DNA of 12,731 bases from Candidatus Paceibacterota bacterium. Its GTDB lineage: Bacteria > Verrucomicrobiota > Verrucomicrobiia > Limisphaerales > UBA8199. Below the pieces are notes generated by a model. That model did no database searches and was not told where the DNA came from. It saw only the letters and a list, made by a program, of their open reading frames with translations. Made by a program: the position numbers and the translations under genes. Where the stretch lies: NCBI GenBank assembly GCA_035452965.1, contig DAOTCE010000057.1:1-12731 (forward strand), read 5' to 3'. This document shows positions 6,436 through 12,731 of the stretch, one piece after another; the first letter of the stretch is position 1, and every line of letters starts with the position of its first letter.

Positions 6436-8544
6436 CTAGGGTTTGGCCAGTACGTAGTAGAAGGCGCCTCCGGCGGGCGCCGCTGTGTCCGTGTAGTCAG
6501 TCGTTGTCACCGTTGCGATCGGCGCGTAGCCAGCCTTGTTCGCCACGTTCGTGCTCCGATACACGACATATTTGAGGTTGAAGCTGGCGGGGCCGGCCAG
6601 GGACCACTCCAGCTTCGGTCCCGAGCCCGTCTGGGTGACGTTGGTAATCGAGAAATTGGAGAGCGCGAACGGCGCAGGCGCCTCCGAGTGGAAAATGATC
6701 AGCCGCCCGCCGCCGCCGGCGATGCTGGTGTCGGACACGACCATGAAGCCGCCGTTGGTGGAGAACACCATGCCCGGATCATGGAAGTTCATCTGGCGAA
6801 ACGCCTGCGACGGGTCCTTTAGCGGAAAACTCAGTTCCTTAATGTCGTCGGTGGGGGTCAAACTCGTGTCCACCGACCAGACCTCGTCCAAACCGTCGTC
6901 AGCGACCCACACCCTGCCCGTGTTGGGATCCACTGCCAGGGCTTGGCCCGTCGTCATGGTAAAGCCGCGTCCGAAGATTGCCCGAGGGGCGTCAATTCCG
7001 TTAACGATGGTGATGTAACCGTCCGTAGTCAACGTGACCAGCCCGCCAGACTGTGGCAGTGATCCAATCGCGTCCAGATTGGCATAGCCGAGGGAGGAAT
7101 CCGACGGGCTCACCAGGAAGGTGTTATTGGTCTGGTCCAACTCAGTCGTCGCCGGGTCCAGCAGGTTCAGCGCGTTGTTGGCATCACCGTCGCTGCCGCG
7201 ATCGGCGATCACGAGCCAGCCGGGCTGTCCCGGGGAACCGGCCCAGTTGGCCGGAGCGAAAGCCAGGTCAATCGGATCATCATCTGCTGTGGTGCCGCCA
7301 AATTCGGCGATAACCCTCTCGGGCGTGTTGGCGGACCAGGGCGCCTTGAGGCGCATGAGCTCCCCGTCGTAGGGATGCACCCACCAAAGGGTGCCGTCGT
7401 CCTGCACAACCATGCCGGAGGGGCGATCCAGGCCGGTGACGATCGGCGTGGAATCCACCCACCAGTTGCCGCTGGCCACTTTGTAGGCCCGGTAAATCCC
7501 GCCCCCCGCAATCTCCACGTTGAAGAGGATGGTGGTGTTATCGCGCGGGTCCACGGCGACATCTCCGACGGGGCCGCCAATGGTCAGGATCGTGTTGGTG
7601 GTGAACCGGGTGCCGTTGATGGTCGGGGTGTAGGGCAGTTCGCCCAGCGGGGCGGGGCCGGGGTTCTCGCCGCCATGCACAAAGTCAACCAGTGGCATGC
7701 CAGTGTAGGAAGCATCGCTTGAGGTGAGAGAGTAAAAGGCCAGTGGGGACGCGGCCGCCCCTTCGATGACGGTGCCGACCCAGTCAGTGGAGTTGGTGCC
7801 GGTGGATGTCCCCTTGCGGGCGATATGGAAGGTGCCGCCGGAGGTGGGATACGCGGGGGGGGGCACATCAATAACGTTGCCGTAAGCGGACCCGCCGTAA
7901 TAGGTGCCGTCCATCCCAGTCCCATAATAGGGCGCGCGAAAATTTATCGCCCCGTAGAGCAGATCGGTAGAGGTCGCTGTTGTGCCATCCGAGGTTCCAA
8001 CCGAATCAGCCACGGTCCAGCCGGCGGGCAGTTCCAGAATGCCATTATTGTCCGTGTCGAGGTCGAGTGTCAGCGTGGGTGGGCTGCCACTGCCAATATG
8101 GACCAGCAAGTAGGTGACCGGGCCATTCTCCAAAGCAGTAGTATCGCCATCTCCCCTGTGCCCCACGGTGCTGCCCGCCGCTGTCCCCCAGGCTGTGCCG
8201 CCTGTATTCTGGATTACCGTGGTCTGCGGATCGTTTACCACAAACGGGCTGGAGGCCTGCTTCGCAAACAGGTATCCGTTCGCTCCAAGCGAAAAGGCTC
8301 CCAGATCGAAGAACTGGTTGATGTCGCCCCAGTCGGCCGGTGCAGTTCCACCATTGCCATCCACACCAATGAGGTAATAGCCCGTCAGCGCCATGTTCGG
8401 CGGGCCGCGCAATTCGAAGTGTTCGTTGCCCGTGTCGCTACCGGGGCCGTTGGGGAGCACTTCGTTGATATAGACCGGGCCGGCGGCGTTGGCCGCGCCG
8501 GCGAGAACCGCCAGAATGGCGAGGGAGGTGAGGGTTCTTTTCAT
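6436..8544 (-). CDS. Exported lamin-tail-like / beta-propeller protein
   Basis: The start at 8544 is chosen over an in-frame ATG at 8637 because MKRTLTSLAILAVLAG...ANA makes a clean signal peptide (residues 1-20). The earlier 31 residues are polar and overlap the upstream regulatory DNA. The product has 702 residues. Residues 22-295 are the lamin-tail-like module (YINEVL, GNEHFELRG, GYYLIGV, WGDINQFFDLGAF), closely related to residues 36-302 of the phosphoesterase at 2252-5458. Residues 318-615 contain repeated blade-like strands (GDVAVDP, PSGMVVQDDGTLWW, GQALAVDPNTGRVWVADD), like NHL/SMP-30-type beta-propellers. Residues 620-702 look like a fibronectin-III domain (YVVYRSTN...YYVLAKP). No catalytic motif is visible, so binding or scaffolding is more likely than catalysis. 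It is the first gene of the minus-strand unit and is divergent from the PEP-CTERM gene. Confidence 0.88.
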   Translation of the reverse strand: MKRTLTSLAILAVLAGAANAAGPVYINEVLPNGPGSDTGNEHFELRGPPNMALTGYYLIGVDGNGGTAPADWGDINQFFDLGAFSLGANGYLFAKQASSPFVVNDPQTTVIQNTGGTAWGTAAGSTVGHRGDGDTTALENGPVTYLLVHIGSGSPPTLTLDLDTDNNGILELPAGWTVADSVGTSDGTTATSTDLLYGAINFRAPYYGTGMDGTYYGGSAYGNVIDVPPPAYPTSGGTFHIARKGTSTGTNSTDWVGTVIEGAAASPLAFYSLTSSDASYTGMPLVDFVHGGENPGPAPLGELPYTPTINGTRFTTNTILTIGGPVGDVAVDPRDNTTILFNVEIAGGGIYRAYKVASGNWWVDSTPIVTGLDRPSGMVVQDDGTLWWVHPYDGELMRLKAPWSANTPERVIAEFGGTTADDDPIDLAFAPANWAGSPGQPGWLVIADRGSDGDANNALNLLDPATTELDQTNNTFLVSPSDSSLGYANLDAIGSLPQSGGLVTLTTDGYITIVNGIDAPRAIFGRGFTMTTGQALAVDPNTGRVWVADDGLDEVWSVDTSLTPTDDIKELSFPLKDPSQAFRQMNFHDPGMVFSTNGGFMVVSDTSIAGGGGRLIIFHSEAPAPFALSNFSITNVTQTGSGPKLEWSLAGPASFNLKYVVYRSTNVANKAGYAPIATVTTTDYTDTAAPAGGAFYYVLAKP

Positions 8545-8737
8545 ATCCTTATGGTTGGCTCGTGACTGGTTGCGTTGTGATCCGGCACTGTCGGTTTGTC
8601 GGCTGCTACTGGTACCACACCTTGGATTGTGCTCCAAAGTGCCAGCTCCGGTCCATAGAACGTTTGTTCTATAGACTCCGGGTGACGTGCGCGCGTATTC
8701 TCGCCCCCATAGAGACTAAGATTAAGACTTTGCACCT
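8545..8737. promoter_or_regulatory. Divergent promoter region
   Basis: This 193-bp gap separates two divergent genes, the propeller-protein operon (minus) and the PEP-CTERM gene (plus), so it must drive both. It holds the palindromic element at 8647-8683. I could not place -35/-10 boxes with confidence, and neither gene has a clear Shine-Dalgarno sequence; AAGGAT directly before ATG at 8544 is too close to be typical. Confidence 0.6.
8647..8683. promoter_or_regulatory. Candidate operator/promoter element, copy 2 (between divergent genes)
   Basis: ATAGAAC (8655-8661), GTTT, GTTCTAT (8666-8672) is a perfect inverted repeat with 7-bp arms. CCGG tetramers flank it at 8648-8651 and 8678-8681. The whole element matches 1768-1805 in sequence, and it has the same orientation relative to the minus-strand gene that follows. 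It is 102 bp from the propeller-protein start and 54 bp from the PEP-CTERM start. It is likely a binding site for a dimeric regulator that controls both units. Confidence 0.55.
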
Positions 8738-9427
8738 ATGAAAACCCGACTAAATCGTTTCATCAAGAGTGTGACGGCTGGGGCTGTCGTTGCGGCATTT
8801 GCGGTCAGCGCGCAGGGCAAACTCCTGGTCACGGAGTTCATGGCCAATCCGAGCGGAACGGATGCTGACCGGGAGTGGATCGAGATCTTCAACCTAAGTG
8901 AGTCCGCCCTCAGTCTGGACGGTTACAAGGTCGGAGACGAGGAGACCAAGCCGGGTGATGAGGGCATGTACAGTTTTCCCGCCGGGACCACGATCGCTCC
9001 GTTTCAAACTTATGTCATCGCCGTTAAGGCCACCGGATTCTACGCCCTTTATGGCAAGAATCCAGATTTCGAGACCTCGTTGGACACGGACTCGGCCGTA
9101 CCGAACATGACTCAATACACCGCCTGGGGCACAGGTCTTATAGCCCTCAATAATACCGGCGACCACGCCTTGATCGTGGATCCGTTTGACAACATCGTGG
9201 ATGGCGCCAATCACGGCGATGTGACCAAGTTCTTTACGGGCGCCCCCACGCTTGCCGATAACCAATCCTACGAACGTATTAGCCCCGTGGATACGGACAC
9301 AGCGGCCGACTGGGTAGTGCGGACCACCGGTAACGCCACGCCCGGGTTTACTTCCATTCCGGAGCCCAGCGCCCTGGCGCTTGGGTTGCTCGCGGCATCA
9401 CTGCTCGTGATTCGCCGCCGCGTCTGA
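8738..9427 (+). CDS. Lamin-tail-domain protein with PEP-CTERM sorting tail
   Basis: The product has 229 residues. Residues 1-27 form a signal peptide (basic MKTRLNRFIK, then a hydrophobic stretch ending VSAQG). Residues 28-200 form a lamin-tail domain: LLVTEFMANPSGTDADREWIEIFN, then the strand pattern SLDGYKV, SFPAGTTI, TYVIAV, LIALNNTGDHALIV and DSYER-like SYERISP. The last 22 residues (208-229) are a PEP-CTERM signal: the PEP triplet, a short hydrophobic helix and the basic end RRR. In exosortase systems this tail is recognised in the membrane and the protein is sorted to the surface or matrix. Bacterial lamin-tail domains often accompany extracellular nucleases and phosphatases, which fits the neighbours. 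The gene is divergent from the lamin-tail operon. The exosortase gene itself is not in the window. Confidence 0.93.
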   Translation: MKTRLNRFIKSVTAGAVVAAFAVSAQGKLLVTEFMANPSGTDADREWIEIFNLSESALSLDGYKVGDEETKPGDEGMYSFPAGTTIAPFQTYVIAVKATGFYALYGKNPDFETSLDTDSAVPNMTQYTAWGTGLIALNNTGDHALIVDPFDNIVDGANHGDVTKFFTGAPTLADNQSYERISPVDTDTAADWVVRTTGNATPGFTSIPEPSALALGLLAASLLVIRRRV

Positions 9428-9431
9428 GCGA

Positions 9432-9460
9432 GCGCGGTTTTCGGGGACAGCGACCCGCGC
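9432..9460 (+). terminator. Weak hairpin just after the PEP-CTERM gene
   Basis: GCGCGG (9432-9437) pairs with CCGCGC (9455-9460) over a 17-base loop, four bases past the stop codon. ATTCCTCTC follows, which is pyrimidine-rich but not a T-run. Its position fits a terminator; its structure is poor. Confidence 0.25.
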
Positions 9461-9727
9461 ATTCCTCTCAAGGACGCCCGTTCCGAGCCCATAGCCCAGC
9501 AGGGGAACCACCCCAGTTGGGCGGCAGTGGGGGGGCGCAAGCAGGGGGCATCCACCAAGCCCCGTCGTGGCCGACCCTGACCCGGGCATGGTGAACCGTG
9601 CCCAAAGCGTGTTTCTGCGAAAACGGCCCTTCCCACCTCCCCGGCGGCTTTGCCGGTTGCCCCATGCAAGCCCGCTCCGGAGGGCCTAAGTGATGTATCC
9701 CCAGCACGTTTTGACGATGACGGCGTT

Positions 9728-9804
9728 GGCGGGTGGTTGGCTGGGCTGCGGCTTGGTGGTGGCTTGCCGGTGGCTAGGAGCTGGCTTGGCGGTGGCTTGG
9801 CGGT
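9728..9804. repeat. Degenerate tandem array of seven 11-bp units
   Basis: Units of 11 bases follow one another without gaps. The last two are both GGCTTGGCGGT (9783-9793 and 9794-9804). Before them come GGCTAGGAGCT, GGCTTGCCGGT, GGCTTGGTGGT, GGCTGGGCTGC and GGCGGGTGGTT. The units become more alike towards the right. The last unit and a half form the left arm of the palindrome at 9787-9846. Confidence 0.75.
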
Positions 9805-9846
9805 CCCATGTGGGTCGACCCACATGGGACCGCCAAGCCACCGCCA
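9787..9846. repeat. 60-bp perfect palindrome
   Basis: Each base from 9787 to 9816 pairs with its partner from 9846 to 9817, with no mismatch and no spacer; the centre is the SalI-like GTCGAC. The central 24 bases (9805-9828) are related to the palindrome at 1902-1953. The outer 18-bp arms are made of the local 11-bp repeat and its inverse. Perfect palindromes of this size can extrude as cruciforms and are usually unstable, so its presence suggests recent formation or a tolerated repeat family. Confidence 0.9.
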
Positions 9847-9899
9847 CCGCACCGCCACGCCAGCGGCGAGCCAGTGGTGCCGTGGCGGGTGGGGGTGGG

Positions 9900-9947
9900 G
9901 CCGCCTCGCCGAGGCGGCCGAACGGTGGCGCTTTCGGCGAAAGCGCC
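9900..9947. repeat. Pair of perfect GC-rich hairpins
   Basis: The first hairpin is GCCGCCTC/GAGGCGGC (9900-9907 and 9911-9918, loop GCC). The second is GGCGCTTTC/GAAAGCGCC (9927-9935 and 9939-9947, loop GGC). They lie 8 bases apart, directly before the MITE-like element. Two tight stems side by side resemble a bipartite REP/BIME-type intergenic repeat. Confidence 0.6.
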
Positions 9948-9957
9948 CAGACTGAGG

Positions 9958-10099
9958 GATTACCTTGGGCGCATCTCACTTTGTTGCAATGGGAGGGTTG
10001 GAGCGCCGACATTCTTGTCGGCCCTCTGGTCAACCCTTGGCCGGGCCGACAGGAATGTCGGCGCTCCTGCAATAAAGTGGGATGCGCCCGATTACCTTG
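9958..10099. mobile_element. MITE-like element with flanking 9-10 bp direct repeat
   Basis: The body (9967-10089) has terminal inverted repeats of 22 bp (9967-9988 against 10068-10089, 20 of 22 matching). An inner pair of 24-bp arms adjoins them (10000-10023 against 10044-10067, 23 of 24 matching). Eleven bases (9989-9999) are present only on the left side. The body is flanked by the same sequence in direct orientation, GATTACCTT(G), at 9958-9967 and 10090-10099. This is what a target-site duplication of 9 or 10 bp looks like; the boundary is ambiguous by one G. It has no room for a transposase, so it would be moved by an enzyme encoded elsewhere. Confidence 0.75.
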
Positions 10100-10159
10100 C
10101 TCATAACCCGGGGCCGTTGACCGCAGCCGGGGTCGCGGGTACCCTGAACGCTTTGACGT

Positions 10160-12094
10160 ATGAAGTCCGCTCTTTTCCTGTGCTTCCTTGCTCTGGGCTG
10201 TTCCGGCGCCTCAAATCCGCCCGCGTATTTGGCCGCGGATGCGTTTTGCGCGCCGGGGCCCGGATCGGTGGAAATTGGGGGTTGGATTGGCGACAAACTG
10301 GAAGCGTGCCAGCGCCGACGCATCTGGACCCCGGACTCGGGCAAGGTGGTAACACAATTGCTCGACCACAAGGACAGCGGCGGATGGGGGAACTGGCGCG
10401 GGGAGTACTGGGGCAAGTGGCAAACTGCGGCTAAACTGGCCTGCGACTGGCAGCCCTTCCCCGAGCGGCTGGCGCAGGTGAAGGGGGCCGCCGCCGAAGT
10501 CCTGAAGGGTCAGGCGCCGGACGGTTACCTGGGACCACATAACCCTGAGCACCGTCTGGAGGCCTGGGATATCTGGTGCCGGAAGTATGTCCTGCTCGGC
10601 CTTTTGGCCACTTATGACCTCACCGGTGACAGACTGTTCCTCGAAGCCGCCGGTCGGAACCTGGATAACCTGCTGGCGGAGCTAAGCAAGAAACAGCTCA
10701 AGCTGGTAGACACCGGGCACCCCAATTTGCTGGGCACAGCGAACAGCTCGATTCTCGAGCCGGTGGCGCTGCTCTACCAACGCACGGGTGACCAGCGATA
10801 CCTTGCTTTCGCCGAGTCCATTCTGAAGGAGTGGGAACAGCCGTCCAAGTTGTCGCCAACGGGATTGCGATTGATTGAGACTGCGCTGGCAGGAAAACCG
10901 CCGTTCCAGAATCACGCCTATGCCATCATGTCCTGTTTCGAGGGGGTGTGCGAGCTGTACCGTGCCACCGGAGAGCAACGCTATTTGCAGGCGGCGGTAC
11001 GATTCGGTCAGAGCGTTCGCGAGCATGAGCGCATAATTGACGGCTCGGTGAGCAATCAGGAGTTGTTCTGCAACGGAGCCCGAAACCAGACGGAACTTCT
11101 CGAACAACCCCAGGAAACCTGCGCCACGGCAACCTGGATGAAGCTCTGCACCCACCTGTTGCGCCTTACAGGGGACCCCGTGTGGGCGGATGAACTGGAG
11201 GTCTCTTTGTATAACGCCATGATCGGGGCTATGACGCCGAGTGGAGAGTGGTTCACCTATCACCAGCCGCTGGCGGGCGAGCGCGTGCCCAGCCACGTTC
11301 AGCAGCAGGACGTCGAACTGAGTTGCTGTGTGATGAGTGGTCCGCGAGGATTGATGACGGTTCCACAGTGGGCGGCGATGACTTCGAAAGAAGGCCCTGT
11401 AATTAACCTCTTCGCCCCTGGCACCGCTGAGTTTGTTATCAGGGATGATGTTAGGGTTTCAATCCTCCAGGAGACCGAATACCCCCTGAACAGCCAAGTG
11501 AAGTTCAGGGTCTCGCCCAACCGCAAGACACGGTTCACTTTCTGCATCCGCATTCCGGCCTGGAGCGCCAAAACCACTCTAAGCGTGAACGCCCAACCCG
11601 TGCCCTGTGTGCCGGGAGCCTATGCAAAACTCGACCGCGAATGGAGTCCCGGAGACCAGGTGCTCCTCGCGGTGGACTTGCGTGGCCGGGCGGTGCCGGC
11701 GCCCAGCGGCGCTCCGCATCTGGCAATCATGCGAGGCCCCGTGCTGTTGGCCATGGACAACCGCCTGGTGCCCGCGCTGGAAGCGCCTGTGAGGTTGAAA
11801 GTGACAAATGGACGCGTGGAGCTGACGCCGCGGACGGCCAGACCGGATTGGGCCTGGATGACCTTTGACACCTCCTTCGAAGTGCGGCCGTTCCATTTCC
11901 ATGGTCATTACACCACGAACCTGACCTTGTGCGATTTCGCCTCCGCCGGAAACGCTTGGAGCGAAACCAACCTCTTCCGGACATGGCTGCCTCAGCCGCT
12001 GTGGCTGAGCCATGCCTTTCCTTCCAACACCTGGAAGATGCTCGAGCCGGGCAACGCGCGGCCCGAACGGCCCAAGAGCCCGCAGCTCAAGTAG
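10160..12094 (+). CDS. GH127/DUF1680-type beta-L-arabinofuranosidase-like glycoside hydrolase
   Basis: The product has 644 residues, a normal size for the family. The N-terminus (MKSALFLCFLALGCSGAS) is an export signal; ALGC at 11-14 resembles, but does not perfectly match, a lipobox, so it may be a lipoprotein. The rest is an (alpha/alpha)6-barrel type sequence: DGYLGP (121-126), repeated TGDxxYL helix pairs (209-216, 270-276), then C-terminal beta domains. In GH127 a zinc site of one Glu and three Cys holds the nucleophilic cysteine. The matching residues here are E319 and C321 in QETCATATW and C389-C390 in ELSCCVMSGPRGL, so the active site looks intact. E301 is a candidate acid/base residue. 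Known GH127 enzymes release beta-L-arabinofuranose from plant glycans or glycoproteins; the DUF1680 superfamily also holds other specificities, so the substrate is unproven. No transporter or regulator for arabinosides lies beside it. Confidence 0.88.
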   Translation: MKSALFLCFLALGCSGASNPPAYLAADAFCAPGPGSVEIGGWIGDKLEACQRRRIWTPDSGKVVTQLLDHKDSGGWGNWRGEYWGKWQTAAKLACDWQPFPERLAQVKGAAAEVLKGQAPDGYLGPHNPEHRLEAWDIWCRKYVLLGLLATYDLTGDRLFLEAAGRNLDNLLAELSKKQLKLVDTGHPNLLGTANSSILEPVALLYQRTGDQRYLAFAESILKEWEQPSKLSPTGLRLIETALAGKPPFQNHAYAIMSCFEGVCELYRATGEQRYLQAAVRFGQSVREHERIIDGSVSNQELFCNGARNQTELLEQPQETCATATWMKLCTHLLRLTGDPVWADELEVSLYNAMIGAMTPSGEWFTYHQPLAGERVPSHVQQQDVELSCCVMSGPRGLMTVPQWAAMTSKEGPVINLFAPGTAEFVIRDDVRVSILQETEYPLNSQVKFRVSPNRKTRFTFCIRIPAWSAKTTLSVNAQPVPCVPGAYAKLDREWSPGDQVLLAVDLRGRAVPAPSGAPHLAIMRGPVLLAMDNRLVPALEAPVRLKVTNGRVELTPRTARPDWAWMTFDTSFEVRPFHFHGHYTTNLTLCDFASAGNAWSETNLFRTWLPQPLWLSHAFPSNTWKMLEPGNARPERPKSPQLK

Positions 12095-12230
12095 TCGCCT
12101 CGATTTACGCAACCGGGATAAGTTGTGTAACTGCCGATACAGGTGGGCCGACGCTACCCCCACCTTGCGGTGGAGCGGGGCCGAGACTCAGCCACCGGTT
12201 GCCCATTGCGTCTGTCCCTGGCTGGCTGCG
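12095..12230. other. Convergent intergenic gap
   Basis: The glycosidase (plus) and the partial gene at 12231 (minus) end facing each other across 136 bp. A short stem, CCACC (12160-12164) with GGTGG (12169-12173), is the only dyad I see, and it lacks a T-run. No gene is visible. Confidence 0.5.
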
Positions 12231-12731
12231 TTACTCGGTGCGCACGCGGTAGTAGGCCGGGCTCCAAGGCGGGGTTTCGGTGTGCTGGACCCGTCCGTCG
12301 TCCTCGGCAGGTTTGGTCACGACATCTTCCCAGGCGTTCAAATCCGGGGAGCGCTGGATGACGTACCGGTACTCGGGGATGCCCCAGAAGGTGAGGGCCA
12401 TGCTGCCGGCCGTGGTGTTGGCGATCGTAACGGTGCCGGTGGCGTAGGGGAGCACGTTGATCGTGACGGTCCGGGTGCGGGTTCCGCCGCGATTGTCGGT
12501 GACGGTATAATTGAAGGCGTCATTGTTGTTGTTGGCCGGCGTGTAGAAGAGGTAAGTGGCGCTGCTTGAAATTCCGGCTCCCTGAGAACCTCCCGTGAAG
12601 CCCTGCAAAGTGACAGCGTCGTTGTCAACCGCATCGGTGGCCGGAAACAAATCGCGCAGGCGTATCTTGACCGAAATGCCCTTGGTGCGATAGACGGTCT
12701 TGTCACTGGCGCTGGGCACGTGGTGCACTCT
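12231..12731 (-). CDS. C-terminal part of a large secreted beta-domain protein (5' end missing)
   Basis: The frame is open from the right edge to the stop TAA at 12233-12231, giving 166 residues. There is no start in the window: a GTG at 12726-12728 is preceded by an in-frame Arg codon, so it is most likely internal. The first 90 or so residues form an Ig/cadherin-like beta domain of the kind repeated in bacterial adhesins and exoproteins (DAVDNDAVTL, TYLFYTPANNNNDAFNYTV, TDNRGGTRTRTVTINV). The last 72 residues (LTFWG, YRYVIQRSPDLNAWEDV, YYRVR) resemble the C-terminal tail of the phosphoesterase at 2252-5458 (LLLSWP, FDLQSRTNLAVGDWELL, FFRLAR). It is probably exported; any catalytic part would lie upstream, outside the window. 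Confidence 0.8.
   Translation of the reverse strand, partial: RVHHVPSASDKTVYRTKGISVKIRLRDLFPATDAVDNDAVTLQGFTGGSQGAGISSSATYLFYTPANNNNDAFNYTVTDNRGGTRTRTVTINVLPYATGTVTIANTTAGSMALTFWGIPEYRYVIQRSPDLNAWEDVVTKPAEDDGRVQHTETPPWSPAYYRVRTE

Larger units (their letters stand above)
9428..10159. other. Gene-free, repeat-rich stretch
   Basis: Long open frames on both strands here are of low complexity, lack credible starts and pass through palindromes and tandem repeats, so I call no gene. Bases 9461-9727 contain only small hairpins (for example 9584-9603, GGGCATGGT paired with ACCGTGCCC at one mismatch) and no RNA family I recognise. From 9728 onward the stretch is a chain of repeats, listed separately. 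The promoter of the glycosidase gene at 10160 should lie in its last 60 bases. Confidence 0.6.

Noticed and set aside
9461..9727. A structured RNA gene (tmRNA, RNase P, SRP or 6S RNA) in the GC-rich gap
   Set aside because: Several small hairpins are present, but I found none of the conserved cores of these RNAs on either strand.
9728..9804. Short repeats as a CRISPR array
   Set aside because: The units are 11 bp, adjoin each other without spacers and are degenerate, and no cas gene is present. It is a simple tandem repeat.
9268..9858. Minus-strand open frame of about 196 codons overlapping the end of the PEP-CTERM gene
   Set aside because: It overlaps the 3' end of a well-supported gene, starts within the 60-bp palindrome and reads through the 11-bp repeat. 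Its composition is low-complexity and no domain is visible.
12726..12728. GTG as the start of the right-hand minus-strand gene
   Set aside because: The frame stays open past it to the window edge, and the following residues lack a signal peptide and continue a beta domain, so it is an internal valine.

Overview
The window reads as chromosomal DNA from a Verrucomicrobiota bacterium, probably of the Pedosphaera/Limisphaerales type. This is inferred from the high GC content, a pseudopilin of the kind that is greatly expanded in Verrucomicrobia and Planctomycetes, a PEP-CTERM sorting tail, large modular secreted proteins ending in a beta-rich tail, and many palindromic intergenic repeats. No rRNA, tRNA, CRISPR array or transposase gene was found.

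Layout, left to right. (1) Positions 1-1741, minus strand: an exported endonuclease/exonuclease/phosphatase (EEP) protein running off the left edge. (2) 1742-2251: a gene-free gap with a candidate operator, a 52-bp palindrome and other hairpins. (3) 2252-8544, minus strand: a likely three-gene unit read from right to left, namely an exported lamin-tail-like/beta-propeller protein, a pseudopilin, and a 1068-residue lamin-tail-like/metallophosphoesterase protein. (4) 8738-9427, plus strand, divergent from that unit: a small lamin-tail protein with a PEP-CTERM anchor. (5) 9428-10159: a gene-free, repeat-rich stretch with an 11-bp tandem array, a 60-bp perfect palindrome and a MITE-like insertion bounded by a 9-10 bp direct repeat. 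(6) 10160-12094, plus strand: a GH127/DUF1680-type beta-L-arabinofuranosidase-like enzyme. (7) 12231-12731, minus strand: the C-terminal end of another large secreted beta-domain protein, convergent with the glycosidase.

How the parts may work together. The two phosphoesterases (EEP and calcineurin-like) and the three lamin-tail-like proteins look like one cell-surface or extracellular set. They exchange modules: the phosphodiesterase and propeller proteins share a roughly 270-residue N-terminal module, and the EEP and phosphodiesterase proteins share a roughly 190-residue beta-sandwich-like module. A related palindromic element (core GAACGTTTGTTCTA) lies in the same orientation upstream of both the EEP gene and the lamin-tail operon, which suggests shared control. 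A plausible but unproven role is breakdown of extracellular nucleic acid or phosphodiesters for phosphate, next to a glycosidase for plant-type arabinosides. No start codon in the window has a convincing Shine-Dalgarno sequence; starts were chosen from signal peptides and family starts.
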